From NCBI GenBank assembly GCA_913031285.1, contig CAJWEI010000013.1, forward strand, positions 1 through 60,611: 60,611 bases of DNA. Direction: 5' to 3'. The notes under the pieces were generated by a model that ran no database searches, had not been told where the DNA came from, and saw only the letters and a list, made by a program, of their open reading frames with translations. Numbering within the stretch: position 1 is the stretch's first letter; the number at the start of each line of letters is the position of its first letter. The DNA comes from an uncultured Alphaproteobacteria bacterium (lineage in GTDB: Bacteria; Pseudomonadota; Alphaproteobacteria; Rhodobacterales; Rhodobacteraceae). The position numbers and the translations under genes are program-made. Positions 9,148 through 17,588 of this stretch are shown here, piece by piece.

Positions 9148-10032
9148 ATGGCTAAACTCGGATTCATAGGGTTAGGTCAAATGGGTAGTGCAATGTGCCC
9201 TAACCTAATTGATAGTGGTCACGATTTACAGGTATTTGACATTTCTAAAAAGGCAGTAGATGCCATTGGAAAGCTGGGCGCTAAGGTTGCAAGCACTCCC
9301 AAAGAGGCCGCGCAGGGTTGTGAGGTCATTTTTACCATTCTCCCCTTTGGAGCGATTGTAGAGGATGTGGTTTTTGGTCCTGATGGAGTTTCTGAGGGCA
9401 TGGCTAATAACGCGTTATTTGTTGAAATGAGCACTATTCAGCCCGACGAATCACGGTCTATTGGCAATCGGTTATCTCAAAAGGGTTTATCGATGGTTGA
9501 TGCGCCCGTGGGCAGAACTTCTGCTCACGCGAAAAACCGAAAATCAACTTTTATGGTGGGTGGTGCAAAGGATGATTTTGAACGTGTTTTGCCATTTTTA
9601 GAATGCATGGGCGAAGCAGTCACTCATTGTGGGGAGCTTGGCTCCGGAGCCACTGTAAAATTGGTAAACAACTATATTGCTGCGGTGTCAAATCTTGTGA
9701 ATGCTGAAGGCTTGGCGCTTGGGTTAAGCGCTGGTGTGAGCCAGGAAATAATGGTGGAAGTAATATCCAAAACACCAGCTGGACTTGGCCACATCACAAC
9801 GACTTGGCCTGAAAAAGCATTGAAAGATGATGAGTCGCCAGCATTCATGCTTGATTTAGCACGCAAAGATATTGGGTTGGCATTAGCAGCTGGTTCAGCT
9901 TCAAAAGTATCGCTCGTGACTGGTGCAGTTGCTCATGAGATGTATAACTTGGCCAGCGCTCACGGCCATGGTCAAGAAGACTGGACCACAGGAATTTACC
10001 GAACCGTAAAAAAACTATCAAAAATTAACTGA
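9148..10032 (+). CDS. beta-hydroxyacid dehydrogenase, sulfolactaldehyde-reductase (YihU) type
   Basis: The protein has 294 residues, usual for the 3-hydroxyisobutyrate dehydrogenase family. The NAD-binding start is GFIGLGQMGSAM (residues 5-16) and the catalytic Lys is Lys171 in VKLVNNY. Instead of the PVSGG motif of classical members it has PVGRTSA with Arg123, as in E. coli YihU. It also shares with YihU the blocks GHITTTWPEKAL, SPAFMLDLARKDIGLAL and GHGQEDW. YihU reduces 3-sulfolactaldehyde to 2,3-dihydroxypropane-1-sulfonate, and the Arg in that motif belongs to the sulfonate pocket. No other sulfoglycolysis gene is adjacent, so this enzyme may run in the oxidative direction on environmental DHPS or act on a related acid. 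GGAGG stands about ten bases before the ATG. Confidence 0.8.
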   Translation: MAKLGFIGLGQMGSAMCPNLIDSGHDLQVFDISKKAVDAIGKLGAKVASTPKEAAQGCEVIFTILPFGAIVEDVVFGPDGVSEGMANNALFVEMSTIQPDESRSIGNRLSQKGLSMVDAPVGRTSAHAKNRKSTFMVGGAKDDFERVLPFLECMGEAVTHCGELGSGATVKLVNNYIAAVSNLVNAEGLALGLSAGVSQEIMVEVISKTPAGLGHITTTWPEKALKDDESPAFMLDLARKDIGLALAAGSASKVSLVTGAVAHEMYNLASAHGHGQEDWTTGIYRTVKKLSKIN

Positions 10033-10820
10033 TTTAAACGCAGTGACTCTTAATTTAGTCTGACGAAGCATCACAAACAAAGGCCTTTCACAATTCCGCT
10101 GAGGGTCAGTAAGTAACTCTGCCAAAATGTACCATCATCCTTCGTTTATAACGACAACCACGTCTATAGCTTAATAGAAAAGAAGGTGTGTCTGGAAATT
10201 GCACCCAGGTTTTTTATGTGATGCTCTTCGATAAGGTTGTAGTCAACTACTTATGAATACTCGGCATCACTATTTCGGTTTGTCACGCCAGATCAACGTT
10301 TGCTTTTACAACAAACAAAGACTTGCCGGAATTGCCGTAATAAAGTGAAACAGGTTCGGGCGCGCTGCATCAGATCACTCTTAGAGTGCTTGCAGTTAGG
10401 AACACCGAGATATTTTGAAAAATCTTGGAAGTTATTTCTTATAAAAGGCAATGGAAAAAGCAGTCGTCACACATAAGCTATCTTCCTTCGTAATTCTCTG
10501 CCAATAGTCGCAACACCTAATTTGTCAGGTGCATCTGGATATTAATTAACTCGTTCGTTTCGTAAGCGCGGAGGCTGTCGCCGGTCGTATGGCAGAAATT
10601 GAAGCGGCTCCAAAACGAGAGTGGGTCGTGCAAAGAATTAGTTAGCGTCGATATGGGAAACATCGTTTTCAACCCCAACATCAGATATGGTATATTAAAC
10701 TAAAGTTTTCTTCAGATTTTCTAAATCAAAAGATCACGATTTCAGCACTAACAACAAGGTGTCGGCTTGGATATTTTTATCGGTAGTGCAGACATATATC
10801 GATTGAAAAGGGGTGAATTG
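10033..10820. other. long intergenic stretch
   Basis: Nearly 790 bases without a supportable gene between two plus-strand enzymes. It contains short open frames with no start codon or known motif, and patches of higher GC around 10.33-10.40 and 10.56-10.64 kb that could be eroded coding sequence. I could not identify a parent gene. The promoter of the dioxygenase should lie near its right end. Confidence 0.4.
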
Positions 10821-11882
10821 ATGCAACAACCTAATTTTGCTTTCTTGCCAAAATTAGACGAGGCCAGCGCTTGGCGAGGCGTGGATTTGCAAAAGTCAGA
10901 GGATCTCTGGACCTACGAGTTGAGCGAGGCAGATGTTCAAGAATTAGAGAACGCAGCCTCAGAATTTTTACTGTCAAATAGACCTTTAGGCCAAATATCA
11001 CCGAAAAATTTTGTTTTAAATCGTCTTGTTAGAATTTTAAAAGACACACAGAGACATCTAAAAGATGGCATTGGTTTCAGAGTGATAACCGGTCTTCCCA
11101 CCTCCAGCTATTCTGCCGAATTTGCTGCAACTATATTTTGTGGCATCGGCAGTTACATAGGAGTTGCTAGATCACAAAACGCTGCCGGTCATCTGCTGGG
11201 GCACGTGCGTGATACTGGAGCAGATGTGAGGTCTACTAAAGTGCGCGTTTATCAGACCAATGCACGCCAAACTTTTCATACCGACAGCGCAGATGTCGTT
11301 GGGTTGTTATGCTTGCGAGAAGCAAAAGTCGGAGGGGACTCAATGCTAGCCTCGAGTTTAACTGCGCTAAAAGAAATCGTTAATAATCGACCTGAACTTG
11401 TAAAGGCACTGTTTGAACCGGTGGCATATGACCGGCGAGGTGAAGTGGCGGAGGGACAGGACCCCTTTTTGTCTATACCCGTTTACAATTGGTATGAGGG
11501 TTTTCTCTCATGTATATACCATCGCACCTATATAAATTCAGCTCAGAGATATGAAAAGGCGCCAAAGCTAACTGAGTGCCAGGTTGAAGCCTTAAATGAA
11601 TTAGATCGCATATTAGAGGACCCTTCTATTCACCTAAAGATGAGATTAAAGCCTGGTGATATGCAATTTGTTTATAATCATTGCCTGTTACATGACAGAA
11701 CTGAGTTCGTAGATTGGGAGGATGCTGAGAAGAAAAGACATCTCTTGAGACTGTGGCTCTCACTTCCTGAAGACCGTCCTTTGCCACCAGTCTATGAGCA
11801 AAGATATGGTGATTTAACTGTAGGTAACCGCGGAGGAATTCTCACCGAAAAAACTGTCTTGAAGGCGCCAGTTTTCGACTAG
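10821..11882 (+). CDS. TauD/TfdA-family Fe(II)/2-oxoglutarate dioxygenase
   Basis: The enzyme has 353 residues from the ATG at 10821, which follows GGGGTGA by seven bases; a TTG at 10767 in the same frame has no such support. The iron-binding His-x-Asp is in QTFHTDSADVVGLL, the distal His in VYNHCLLHDRTEF, and the 2-oxoglutarate-binding Arg in RHLLRLWLSLPE. These are the TauD/TfdA landmarks in the right order. Family members hydroxylate taurine, alkylsulfates, betaines, herbicides and others. The substrate cannot be read from sequence. The neighbourhood rich in sulfur and betaine enzymes favours a sulfonate, sulfate ester or betaine. It lacks an adjacent transporter and appears monocistronic. 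Confidence 0.82.
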   Translation: MQQPNFAFLPKLDEASAWRGVDLQKSEDLWTYELSEADVQELENAASEFLLSNRPLGQISPKNFVLNRLVRILKDTQRHLKDGIGFRVITGLPTSSYSAEFAATIFCGIGSYIGVARSQNAAGHLLGHVRDTGADVRSTKVRVYQTNARQTFHTDSADVVGLLCLREAKVGGDSMLASSLTALKEIVNNRPELVKALFEPVAYDRRGEVAEGQDPFLSIPVYNWYEGFLSCIYHRTYINSAQRYEKAPKLTECQVEALNELDRILEDPSIHLKMRLKPGDMQFVYNHCLLHDRTEFVDWEDAEKKRHLLRLWLSLPEDRPLPPVYEQRYGDLTVGNRGGILTEKTVLKAPVFD

Positions 11883-12140
11883 TGGACGTGGGCAAGAAAC
11901 CTAATCTTTTGGCTTCGCAAATATAATGGCGTTAAAAATTAAGCGCTTTACTACCAATAAATTCCGAGGAAACGGGTGATGATCTAACTCTATTTTGCAG
12001 CCAATTGGAATGAGCGAAAACTCTATACAGAGTTCAATATTTTATAATTAAAACAACGCCTTAATCGGCAGATTCAGTTTTAAAAACTTTTGTCAGATTA
12101 TTTCTTTGAACACAGATTTCTTGATATTGATGTCATGTTT

Positions 12141-13343
12141 TTATTCGGCAGCTTTTTCAAATTGCATTGCGTAACCGTCCCGAGTTTGTGGCGTTCGAAT
12201 ACCAAGAATTTTACCCGCGATTTGTGTCCGCAATATTTGTGCAGTACCGCCGGCAATAGTGAACATTCGAGCATCTCGTGTAAGTCGCTCTAATGGGAGT
12301 TCGCGCGAGTAACCCATGGATCCATGTATTTGTAGGGCATTTTCAGTTACCTTAAGAGCTGTTTCCGAGGCTAAAACCTTTGCTTGCGCCGCTGACTCCA
12401 TGTCTGGAAAACCGTCGCCTGCCCCAGCGGCGGCGTCGTGCAACAATGCACGAGAAGCCTTTAGGCCAATCGACATGTCGGCCAACATCCATTGTAACCC
12501 TTGAAACTCAGCTATCGGGCGACCAAACTGATGCCTATGCAGCGCATAATTTTTTGCTTCTTCATAGGCGCGCTGAGCGATTCCCAACGCAACAGTGCCT
12601 GCGCCCACTCGTTGAGCGTTGTATGCATTCATCAAACTGCCGAAACCTTTTTTCATTCCTGACGGGGGGATTAAAACCATGGTTTGATCAATTTCCATAT
12701 CCTCGAAGGTCACATCAGTTTCGGGTATGCCTCTAACACCCATTGCAGGTGTTCTTCTTCCAATCTTCAAGCCCGGGGTCTGATCCAAAATAGCAATAAA
12801 GCCAGCTATTCCTTGTTCAATGCCGTTCTCCAAAACTTTTGCAAACACGAGATGGAATTTTGATACGCCGCCTCCTGTGATCCAGTACTTTTTGCCGTTT
12901 AAAATATATTTATCACCTTTTTTAATGGCCGTGGTTGTCATCTCCGTTGCGGCGCTTCCAGCATCGGGCTCAGATATCAAAATTGCAGGCTTATCGCCAG
13001 AAAGTACGTAATCGGCTGCAAGACGCTTTTGGATTTCAGTGCCGTATTTCATTACCGCGCCAATAGCGCCCATATTTGCCTCAACCGTAATTCTTCCCAT
13101 GGTAGAGCAGCAACGTGCCATCTCTTCAACCACTAGTACTGTATCAAGGTAATTGAGGCCTCTGCCTCCATACTCTGTGGGGATAGTCATTCCCATAAAG
13201 CCGCCATCCCTCAAGGCTCCAATATTTTCCCACGGATAGGCTTCAGTTCTGTCGGTTTCATCCGCTGTGGGTAAAAACACACTTTCAGCAAGCTCGCGCG
13301 CTTTAGCCCTTAGTGAAATTTGATCGGGAGTGAGGATGCTCAT
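12141..13343 (-). CDS. acd: acyl-CoA dehydrogenase-fold enzyme with 3-sulfinopropanoyl-CoA desulfinase signature
   Basis: This is a complete 400-residue flavoprotein of the acyl-CoA dehydrogenase fold. The two positions that hold the catalytic Glu in dehydrogenases are Gln244 (NAYNAQRVGAG) and Gly365 (IAGGTAQILRT), so ordinary dehydrogenation is not expected. Arg84 (TMGRITVEA) is present. The crystal study of Advenella AcdDPN7 reported the same trio (Arg84 essential, Gln and Gly replacing Glu) for an enzyme that turns 3-sulfinopropanoyl-CoA into propanoyl-CoA and sulfite. The C-terminal block PQTRDGY also matches my memory of that protein. The start ATG at 13343 is the first in frame. No CoA-transferase adjoins this copy; the only one in the window is at 1969-3186 beside the broken copy. 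Its codons are much more AT-rich than those of the broken copy. Confidence 0.85.
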   Translation of the reverse strand: MSILTPDQISLRAKARELAESVFLPTADETDRTEAYPWENIGALRDGGFMGMTIPTEYGGRGLNYLDTVLVVEEMARCCSTMGRITVEANMGAIGAVMKYGTEIQKRLAADYVLSGDKPAILISEPDAGSAATEMTTTAIKKGDKYILNGKKYWITGGGVSKFHLVFAKVLENGIEQGIAGFIAILDQTPGLKIGRRTPAMGVRGIPETDVTFEDMEIDQTMVLIPPSGMKKGFGSLMNAYNAQRVGAGTVALGIAQRAYEEAKNYALHRHQFGRPIAEFQGLQWMLADMSIGLKASRALLHDAAAGAGDGFPDMESAAQAKVLASETALKVTENALQIHGSMGYSRELPLERLTRDARMFTIAGGTAQILRTQIAGKILGIRTPQTRDGYAMQFEKAAE

Positions 13344-13565
13344 TTTGTGACCTAATATTATTTGTGAAAAATGACGGCACGGTGTTAGAATGATACAATA
13401 AATCGTGTATTCACAGGGAAGTCCAATGATTATTTCTGAAGAACGTCATCATGGAATATTATCATGAAGTGCTCTGTTTATTTGGTCCATCTTATAGTGC
13501 CGCTGCCTCTTCACAAAAACACTGATTTAGCCCAAAAGTTTCTTTCAAAAAAAGTGGTTTCGTAG

Positions 13566-13991
13566 ATGGAGTGCATGAATATTAAAGGTGGATGCTATTG
13601 TGGCGCTATTCGCTATGAGTTTGAGGGAGATGTAACAGCATCATTCCAGTGCCATTGCCGTGAGTGCCAGTATATAACCGGAGGACATGCCAACCCCGTT
13701 TACGTTTTACCACAAGATAAATTTACCTTTGTCAAAGGCAGTCCGGCGACATTTAGTCGAACAGACCTTACGGAACCCGTAAAACGTTTTTTTTGCGCTG
13801 ATTGTGGAACCCCACTTGGGAGCATTTCTCCAAAAAGGCCGGAAGCCTTTATATTGAAAGTTGGCACAACGGACGAGCCTAAAAAATGGACTCCGCAATT
13901 TGCGTTATTCACCTGTGACATGCAACCTTTCCAAAATCTTCCAGATAACGTTCCAAGTTTTGAAAAGAGACCGCAACCACCAAGCCAGTAA
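13566..13991 (+). CDS. GFA/CENP-V family zinc protein
   Basis: This 141-residue protein has the glutathione-dependent formaldehyde-activating (GFA) fold: KGGCYCGAIRYEFEG at the start, CHCRECQ near residues 30-36, and FFCADCGTPLGS near 76-87. The cysteines supply the structural and catalytic zinc sites of the family. Members are linked to formaldehyde-glutathione chemistry but most have no proven reaction. Either ATG 13566 or ATG 13575 could start it; the second begins MNIKGGC like many family members. It is not in an obvious operon. A role in handling one-carbon units or thiol adducts released by nearby catabolic enzymes is only a guess. Confidence 0.8.
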   Translation: MECMNIKGGCYCGAIRYEFEGDVTASFQCHCRECQYITGGHANPVYVLPQDKFTFVKGSPATFSRTDLTEPVKRFFCADCGTPLGSISPKRPEAFILKVGTTDEPKKWTPQFALFTCDMQPFQNLPDNVPSFEKRPQPPSQ

Positions 13992-14298
13992 ACCTGTCAA
14001 AAGCTATGCGATCGGGATCCAGATTTTTTTAGCTTTGCTTTTTTAACGTTTAAGCCATGCTAAAACTGTGGCCTAGGTTCTATTTTTGTTTTAGGGCTGT
14101 AAACTAGGTCGGGATCACTGACTGAAATTTTAGACCATTAAATTTTTTATGGGTTACTATAGCGTTTTACCGTAACGCCGGATATCGCGTTGCTTTACCC
14201 TAAAACAGGTTTAGCTTGTTCTGCCCTGGGACTTACCATTTTGAGTTGACGCTGGAATTTAACGCCAAACCTTATTTCAATCGATCAAGGTTAGTGAT
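13992..14298. other. intergenic stretch
   Basis: About 300 bases, AT-rich, with no gene. It holds a small dyad (GCGTT/AACGC around 14162-14178) and a TTGACG-like hexamer near 14.24 kb that could belong to the promoter of the following hydrolase. Neither is strong. Confidence 0.35.
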
Positions 14299-15222
14299 TT
14301 GGAAAAGATTGATTTTACAGTACCCGAAGACCTCGAGCATCACTTCATTAAATTAGATGGACGAAATATTCATGTAGCGGTGTGTGGTTCTGGAAAACCC
14401 ATAATGTTGGTCCATGGTTGGCCAGAATTTTGGATGGCTTGGCTCCCTCTCGCCAACCAATTAAAGCAAAAATATACAGTTTTTATGCCTGACCTCTATG
14501 GGTTTGGCAAAAGTGATAAGCCGGCAGCAATTTCTGAGGAACTTGGGCCAAGATTTCATGCAAATGATTTAAATGACCTAGTAACCCATTTTGGACTCGA
14601 GTGTCTCGTCACTATTACTCACGATGTCGGAGCTTGGGTAATCCAAGATTTAATGTTAACTCAACCGTCAAAGGTTTTTGCCGGAATTTTTTTTAACTGC
14701 CCTAACTCTTCCATAGGGACACGGTGGTTGACTGATGGCCATATAAACAAAATTTGGTATCAGTCCCTCATTCAATTAGATTGGTCTGTCAACCTAATTG
14801 GGTATAACAAAGACACTTGTGGTATTTTTTTGGAGGCAATGACCAAAGAAATTTGTTATCAAAAACATGCCTTTGACGCAGTTTTTGATAGCTGGGTCGA
14901 AAATTTTATGTCACCAAACGCTTTGGCAGGTAGTTTTTCTTGGTACAAGAGTATCAACAAAATGCGTTTAGAAAGCATAGAACAAAATTTGTCGTCCCAG
15001 GAACGAAAACAAAAAAGCACAAAATTGATTGAGGCACCATGTTTGTCTTATTGGGGTAAACATGATCCAATTTTGAAATCTGAATGGCGACACACTTTGT
15101 CTGATCACTTTCGAGATATCGAAGTGAGATTAGCAAACGAAGCAGGCCATTACGTGCACATTGAAACGCCGTCATCGTCATTCAAAATGATTTCAAACTT
15201 TTTGGAGAGGATTAAGTATTAA
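14299..15222 (+). CDS. alpha/beta hydrolase, haloalkane dehalogenase / epoxide hydrolase type
   Basis: The protein is 307 residues long. It has the oxyanion motif MLVHGWPEFW (near 36-45), an Asp nucleophile in ITHDVGAWV (near 112), and the second Asp and catalytic His in WGKHDPIL and EAGHYVHIE near the C-terminus. An Asp nucleophile rather than Ser points to the haloalkane dehalogenase, epoxide hydrolase and haloacetate dehalogenase group. HGWPEFW is particularly common in epoxide and fluoroacetate-type members. The start appears to be TTG at 14299 after CAAGG, since no ATG is near. The substrate is unknown. The type II haloacid dehalogenase at 7.2 kb makes halogenated substrates a possibility. 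Confidence 0.75.
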   Translation: MEKIDFTVPEDLEHHFIKLDGRNIHVAVCGSGKPIMLVHGWPEFWMAWLPLANQLKQKYTVFMPDLYGFGKSDKPAAISEELGPRFHANDLNDLVTHFGLECLVTITHDVGAWVIQDLMLTQPSKVFAGIFFNCPNSSIGTRWLTDGHINKIWYQSLIQLDWSVNLIGYNKDTCGIFLEAMTKEICYQKHAFDAVFDSWVENFMSPNALAGSFSWYKSINKMRLESIEQNLSSQERKQKSTKLIEAPCLSYWGKHDPILKSEWRHTLSDHFRDIEVRLANEAGHYVHIETPSSSFKMISNFLERIKY

Positions 15223-15460
15223 TTTTTTCAGAAAATAAAAAAACATCATGCAGAGGAGCCTAAATCCCTTTGTCGAGAGAAAATATGGGTTTTGAGGAAA
15301 GAATAACTCAAATATGAATTTGATTGGATATCCATAGCAACCTGGCAGACCCAAATTCCGAAATTTTTTAAATGTTGGTAGCAAAAACGTGGCAATTACC
15401 CGCTTTTTAACTGATAAAAAATATTGGGTGCATCTTTATTTTGGCTCAGAAGTAAAAATT

Positions 15461-16525
15461 TCAGGGAGTTAAAACCGTTCTTCCAACTACAACCCCATTT
15501 CGTAAGTCTTCAATCGCCTGATTTGCCTTTTCCAAGGGGAGAGTGTGGATGGGAATTTTTATATCAAGGCCACCTTTTACCAATTCTACCAATTCTTTAC
15601 ATTCTTCCAAAGTCCCGACATAAGATCCTATTATTTTTAACATTCTGAAAGACAGGGGTGGTAACGATATCTCATGAGAGCCCCCATGTAATCCGACGTG
15701 GACATGCGTTCCGCCTTTCCTAAGGACTGATAAACCTAGCTCCATTGTTTGAGTGACCCCAACAAGATCAAGGCATGCCGCCACCCCATTGTCATCGAAC
15801 ACAAATTCCAAAATTTTATCTTGAGGATCATCAATTGTGCTGACGACAGTAAAATCTGCACCAATATCCCTAGCAATTTCCAATTTTGTATCGTCTATGT
15901 CGAGGACAATCAACTTAGCTTTTGTCAAAAATTTTGCGATACTAATCGCTGCCAGACCAAGTCCGCCAGCCCCGATAATTACCAAGCGATCTGCTTCAGT
16001 TAAACTTCCAAGGTTTAATTTCTTCAACGCACTATAAACTGTTAGACCGGAGCAGGAGAGCGTGCACGCTAGATGAGGGTTGATCCCTGTATAATCAATC
16101 AAGAATTTTTTGTGGGGAACTATGACGTGATCTGAGTAGCCTCCGTCTACCCTAGTTCCAATAATCTTCGGTGCATCGCACACTTGTGTCATCCCGACTT
16201 TGCAAGATTGGCAAATTCCACAGTTTATCCAGGGGTATATCAAAAATGATTTTCCAATCAGATGCTCTTGCTCATTTGACCCAACGGAAATGACCTTGCC
16301 AACTGGCTCATGTCCAAGGGTGAACGGAGGAACAACCCCCCTAGAACTAACGGAAAAAGAATTTCCTCCACCCAAATCAAAAAAACCTTGATGTATGTGT
16401 AAATCGCTATGGCAGACGCCGCATGCCTCTACAGCCAAAAGTATTTGGTCACCAGTGGGAAGTGGTGTTTCATATTCTCTCAATTGGAGCGGTTGGCCCC
16501 AATCAATAATTTGCATCGATCTCAA
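15461..16525 (-). CDS. zinc-dependent alcohol dehydrogenase (MDR family)
   Basis: This 354-residue medium-chain dehydrogenase has the catalytic zinc ligands Cys in ACGVCHSDLH and His-Glu in LGHEPVGKV, and the structural zinc loop CGICQSCKVGMTQVC with the classic spacing. The cofactor site is IIGAGGLGLAA, with an Asp two strands later (VLDIDD) suggesting NAD. The enzyme should oxidise a primary or secondary alcohol or reduce the matching carbonyl. The neighbours run on the opposite strand (hydrolase) or are separated by over 200 bases (GST), so it is probably a single transcription unit. The substrate is unknown. Confidence 0.83.
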   Translation of the reverse strand: MRSMQIIDWGQPLQLREYETPLPTGDQILLAVEACGVCHSDLHIHQGFFDLGGGNSFSVSSRGVVPPFTLGHEPVGKVISVGSNEQEHLIGKSFLIYPWINCGICQSCKVGMTQVCDAPKIIGTRVDGGYSDHVIVPHKKFLIDYTGINPHLACTLSCSGLTVYSALKKLNLGSLTEADRLVIIGAGGLGLAAISIAKFLTKAKLIVLDIDDTKLEIARDIGADFTVVSTIDDPQDKILEFVFDDNGVAACLDLVGVTQTMELGLSVLRKGGTHVHVGLHGGSHEISLPPLSFRMLKIIGSYVGTLEECKELVELVKGGLDIKIPIHTLPLEKANQAIEDLRNGVVVGRTVLTP

Positions 16526-16740
16526 TGTGTAACTCCTTGCTAGGATGGTGTGCAGTCTTTAATAGGACAACTTTTTTTCAAAGAGATTTCAAGCTAACTG
16601 AATGCTGTGTTTGTTGTCCAACTGAACACGCTGAACAACAAAATTAGATTTCGTTAACTTTGCACAATTTTTCTAATGGGATGGATTTTAGGCTTGCGTT
16701 TTAAGTGTGTTTCGATGTTGTCACTAATATAGCTCTGTTA

Positions 16741-17364
16741 TCAGTCAGATCTTGGGCCAGTGTTTATCATACTGGGACGCTCCGAAAATTCAGAAAACCA
16801 ATCCCGTAAGTATCGGTTTTTCTTCCGCCAGCCTCGGTTGTCGTGCCGGTAGTCCAAATATCCTAATGCGCATCCGAGTGCAATCTGAGCCATATTTAAT
16901 CTGCCGCTGATAATTTCAGCGGGTTTGTTATTGTAGTAATCAAGCGTGCGCTCTATTTTTCTCCACAAATTCTCAAGCCACTCATAACTTTGATGTTCTT
17001 TGTCTCTAAACCTGTTCTCATAAACCATCAAAAGTGCGGCGTCTAAAATGCCATCAAAATTTGCTTCTGCTGTCTTTATGCTCCACTCTAAACTTTTACT
17101 TGCCAAATAAAGATCGGATTTTCCAACTGCGTTGAAATAAGAGCATATTACTCTGCTATCAAATATAGCCGTCCCATCTGCGAGAATTAGGGTTGGGATC
17201 TTGCCAAGCGGTGAGACACCAACCAAATCATCAACAACACCGAGTGGATTTGTGCGAACGCTTACAATCTCAACACTTTCAAGGAGGTTGACCTCATGCA
17301 GAGTAGCCATCACCTTCCGCACATAGGGCGACCGATCCGAGTGAAATAACTTCGACTTTTCCAT
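16741..17364 (-). CDS. glutathione S-transferase family protein
   Basis: This 207-residue protein has the thioredoxin-like N-terminal domain with a Ser near the start (FHSDRSPYVRKVM), the cis-Pro block PLGKIPTL and the glutathione-binding DSRVICSYF. A helical C-terminal domain with ALGCALGYLDYR follows. This is the common bacterial GST layout, closest to the YibF-like group. Such enzymes conjugate or strip glutathione from electrophiles. It lies divergent from choline-sulfatase across about 220 bases that contain a strong inverted repeat. No direct pathway link is visible. Confidence 0.8.
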   Translation of the reverse strand: MEKSKLFHSDRSPYVRKVMATLHEVNLLESVEIVSVRTNPLGVVDDLVGVSPLGKIPTLILADGTAIFDSRVICSYFNAVGKSDLYLASKSLEWSIKTAEANFDGILDAALLMVYENRFRDKEHQSYEWLENLWRKIERTLDYYNNKPAEIISGRLNMAQIALGCALGYLDYRHDNRGWRKKNRYLRDWFSEFSERPSMINTGPRSD

Positions 17365-17472
17365 AACTTGCTCCCACGAAAACTACTCAGATTAGTTGTA
17401 AATCTGTCATCAGTTGTATATTTTTTTCTGTGGCATTAGATGTTTCTAGCGCACAAAAAATTGTGGTCTTCG

Positions 17473-17499
17473 ACACATTAGCACGTCATCATAATGTGT
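17473..17499. promoter_or_regulatory. inverted repeat upstream of choline-sulfatase
   Basis: ACACATTA and TAATGTGT form a perfect 8-base inverted repeat with an 11-base spacer. It lies about 90 bases before the betC start and 110 bases before the divergent GST gene. The size and spacing suit a dimeric regulator. No regulator gene is adjacent, and the function is inferred from position. Confidence 0.45.
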
Positions 17500-17588
17500 G
17501 GTTGCTCAAATTTTTTAAATGAGAGTTGCGTGGCATGTTTTGTTAAAGGTACGCTTTTAGAGTCAGAGCTATTCGAGGAGTGAAAGCG

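Noticed and set aside
10230-10480. Open frame with a Cys-x2-Cys stretch in the long gap
   Set aside because: No start codon, no ribosome site, no known motif; probably chance or unrecognisable decay.
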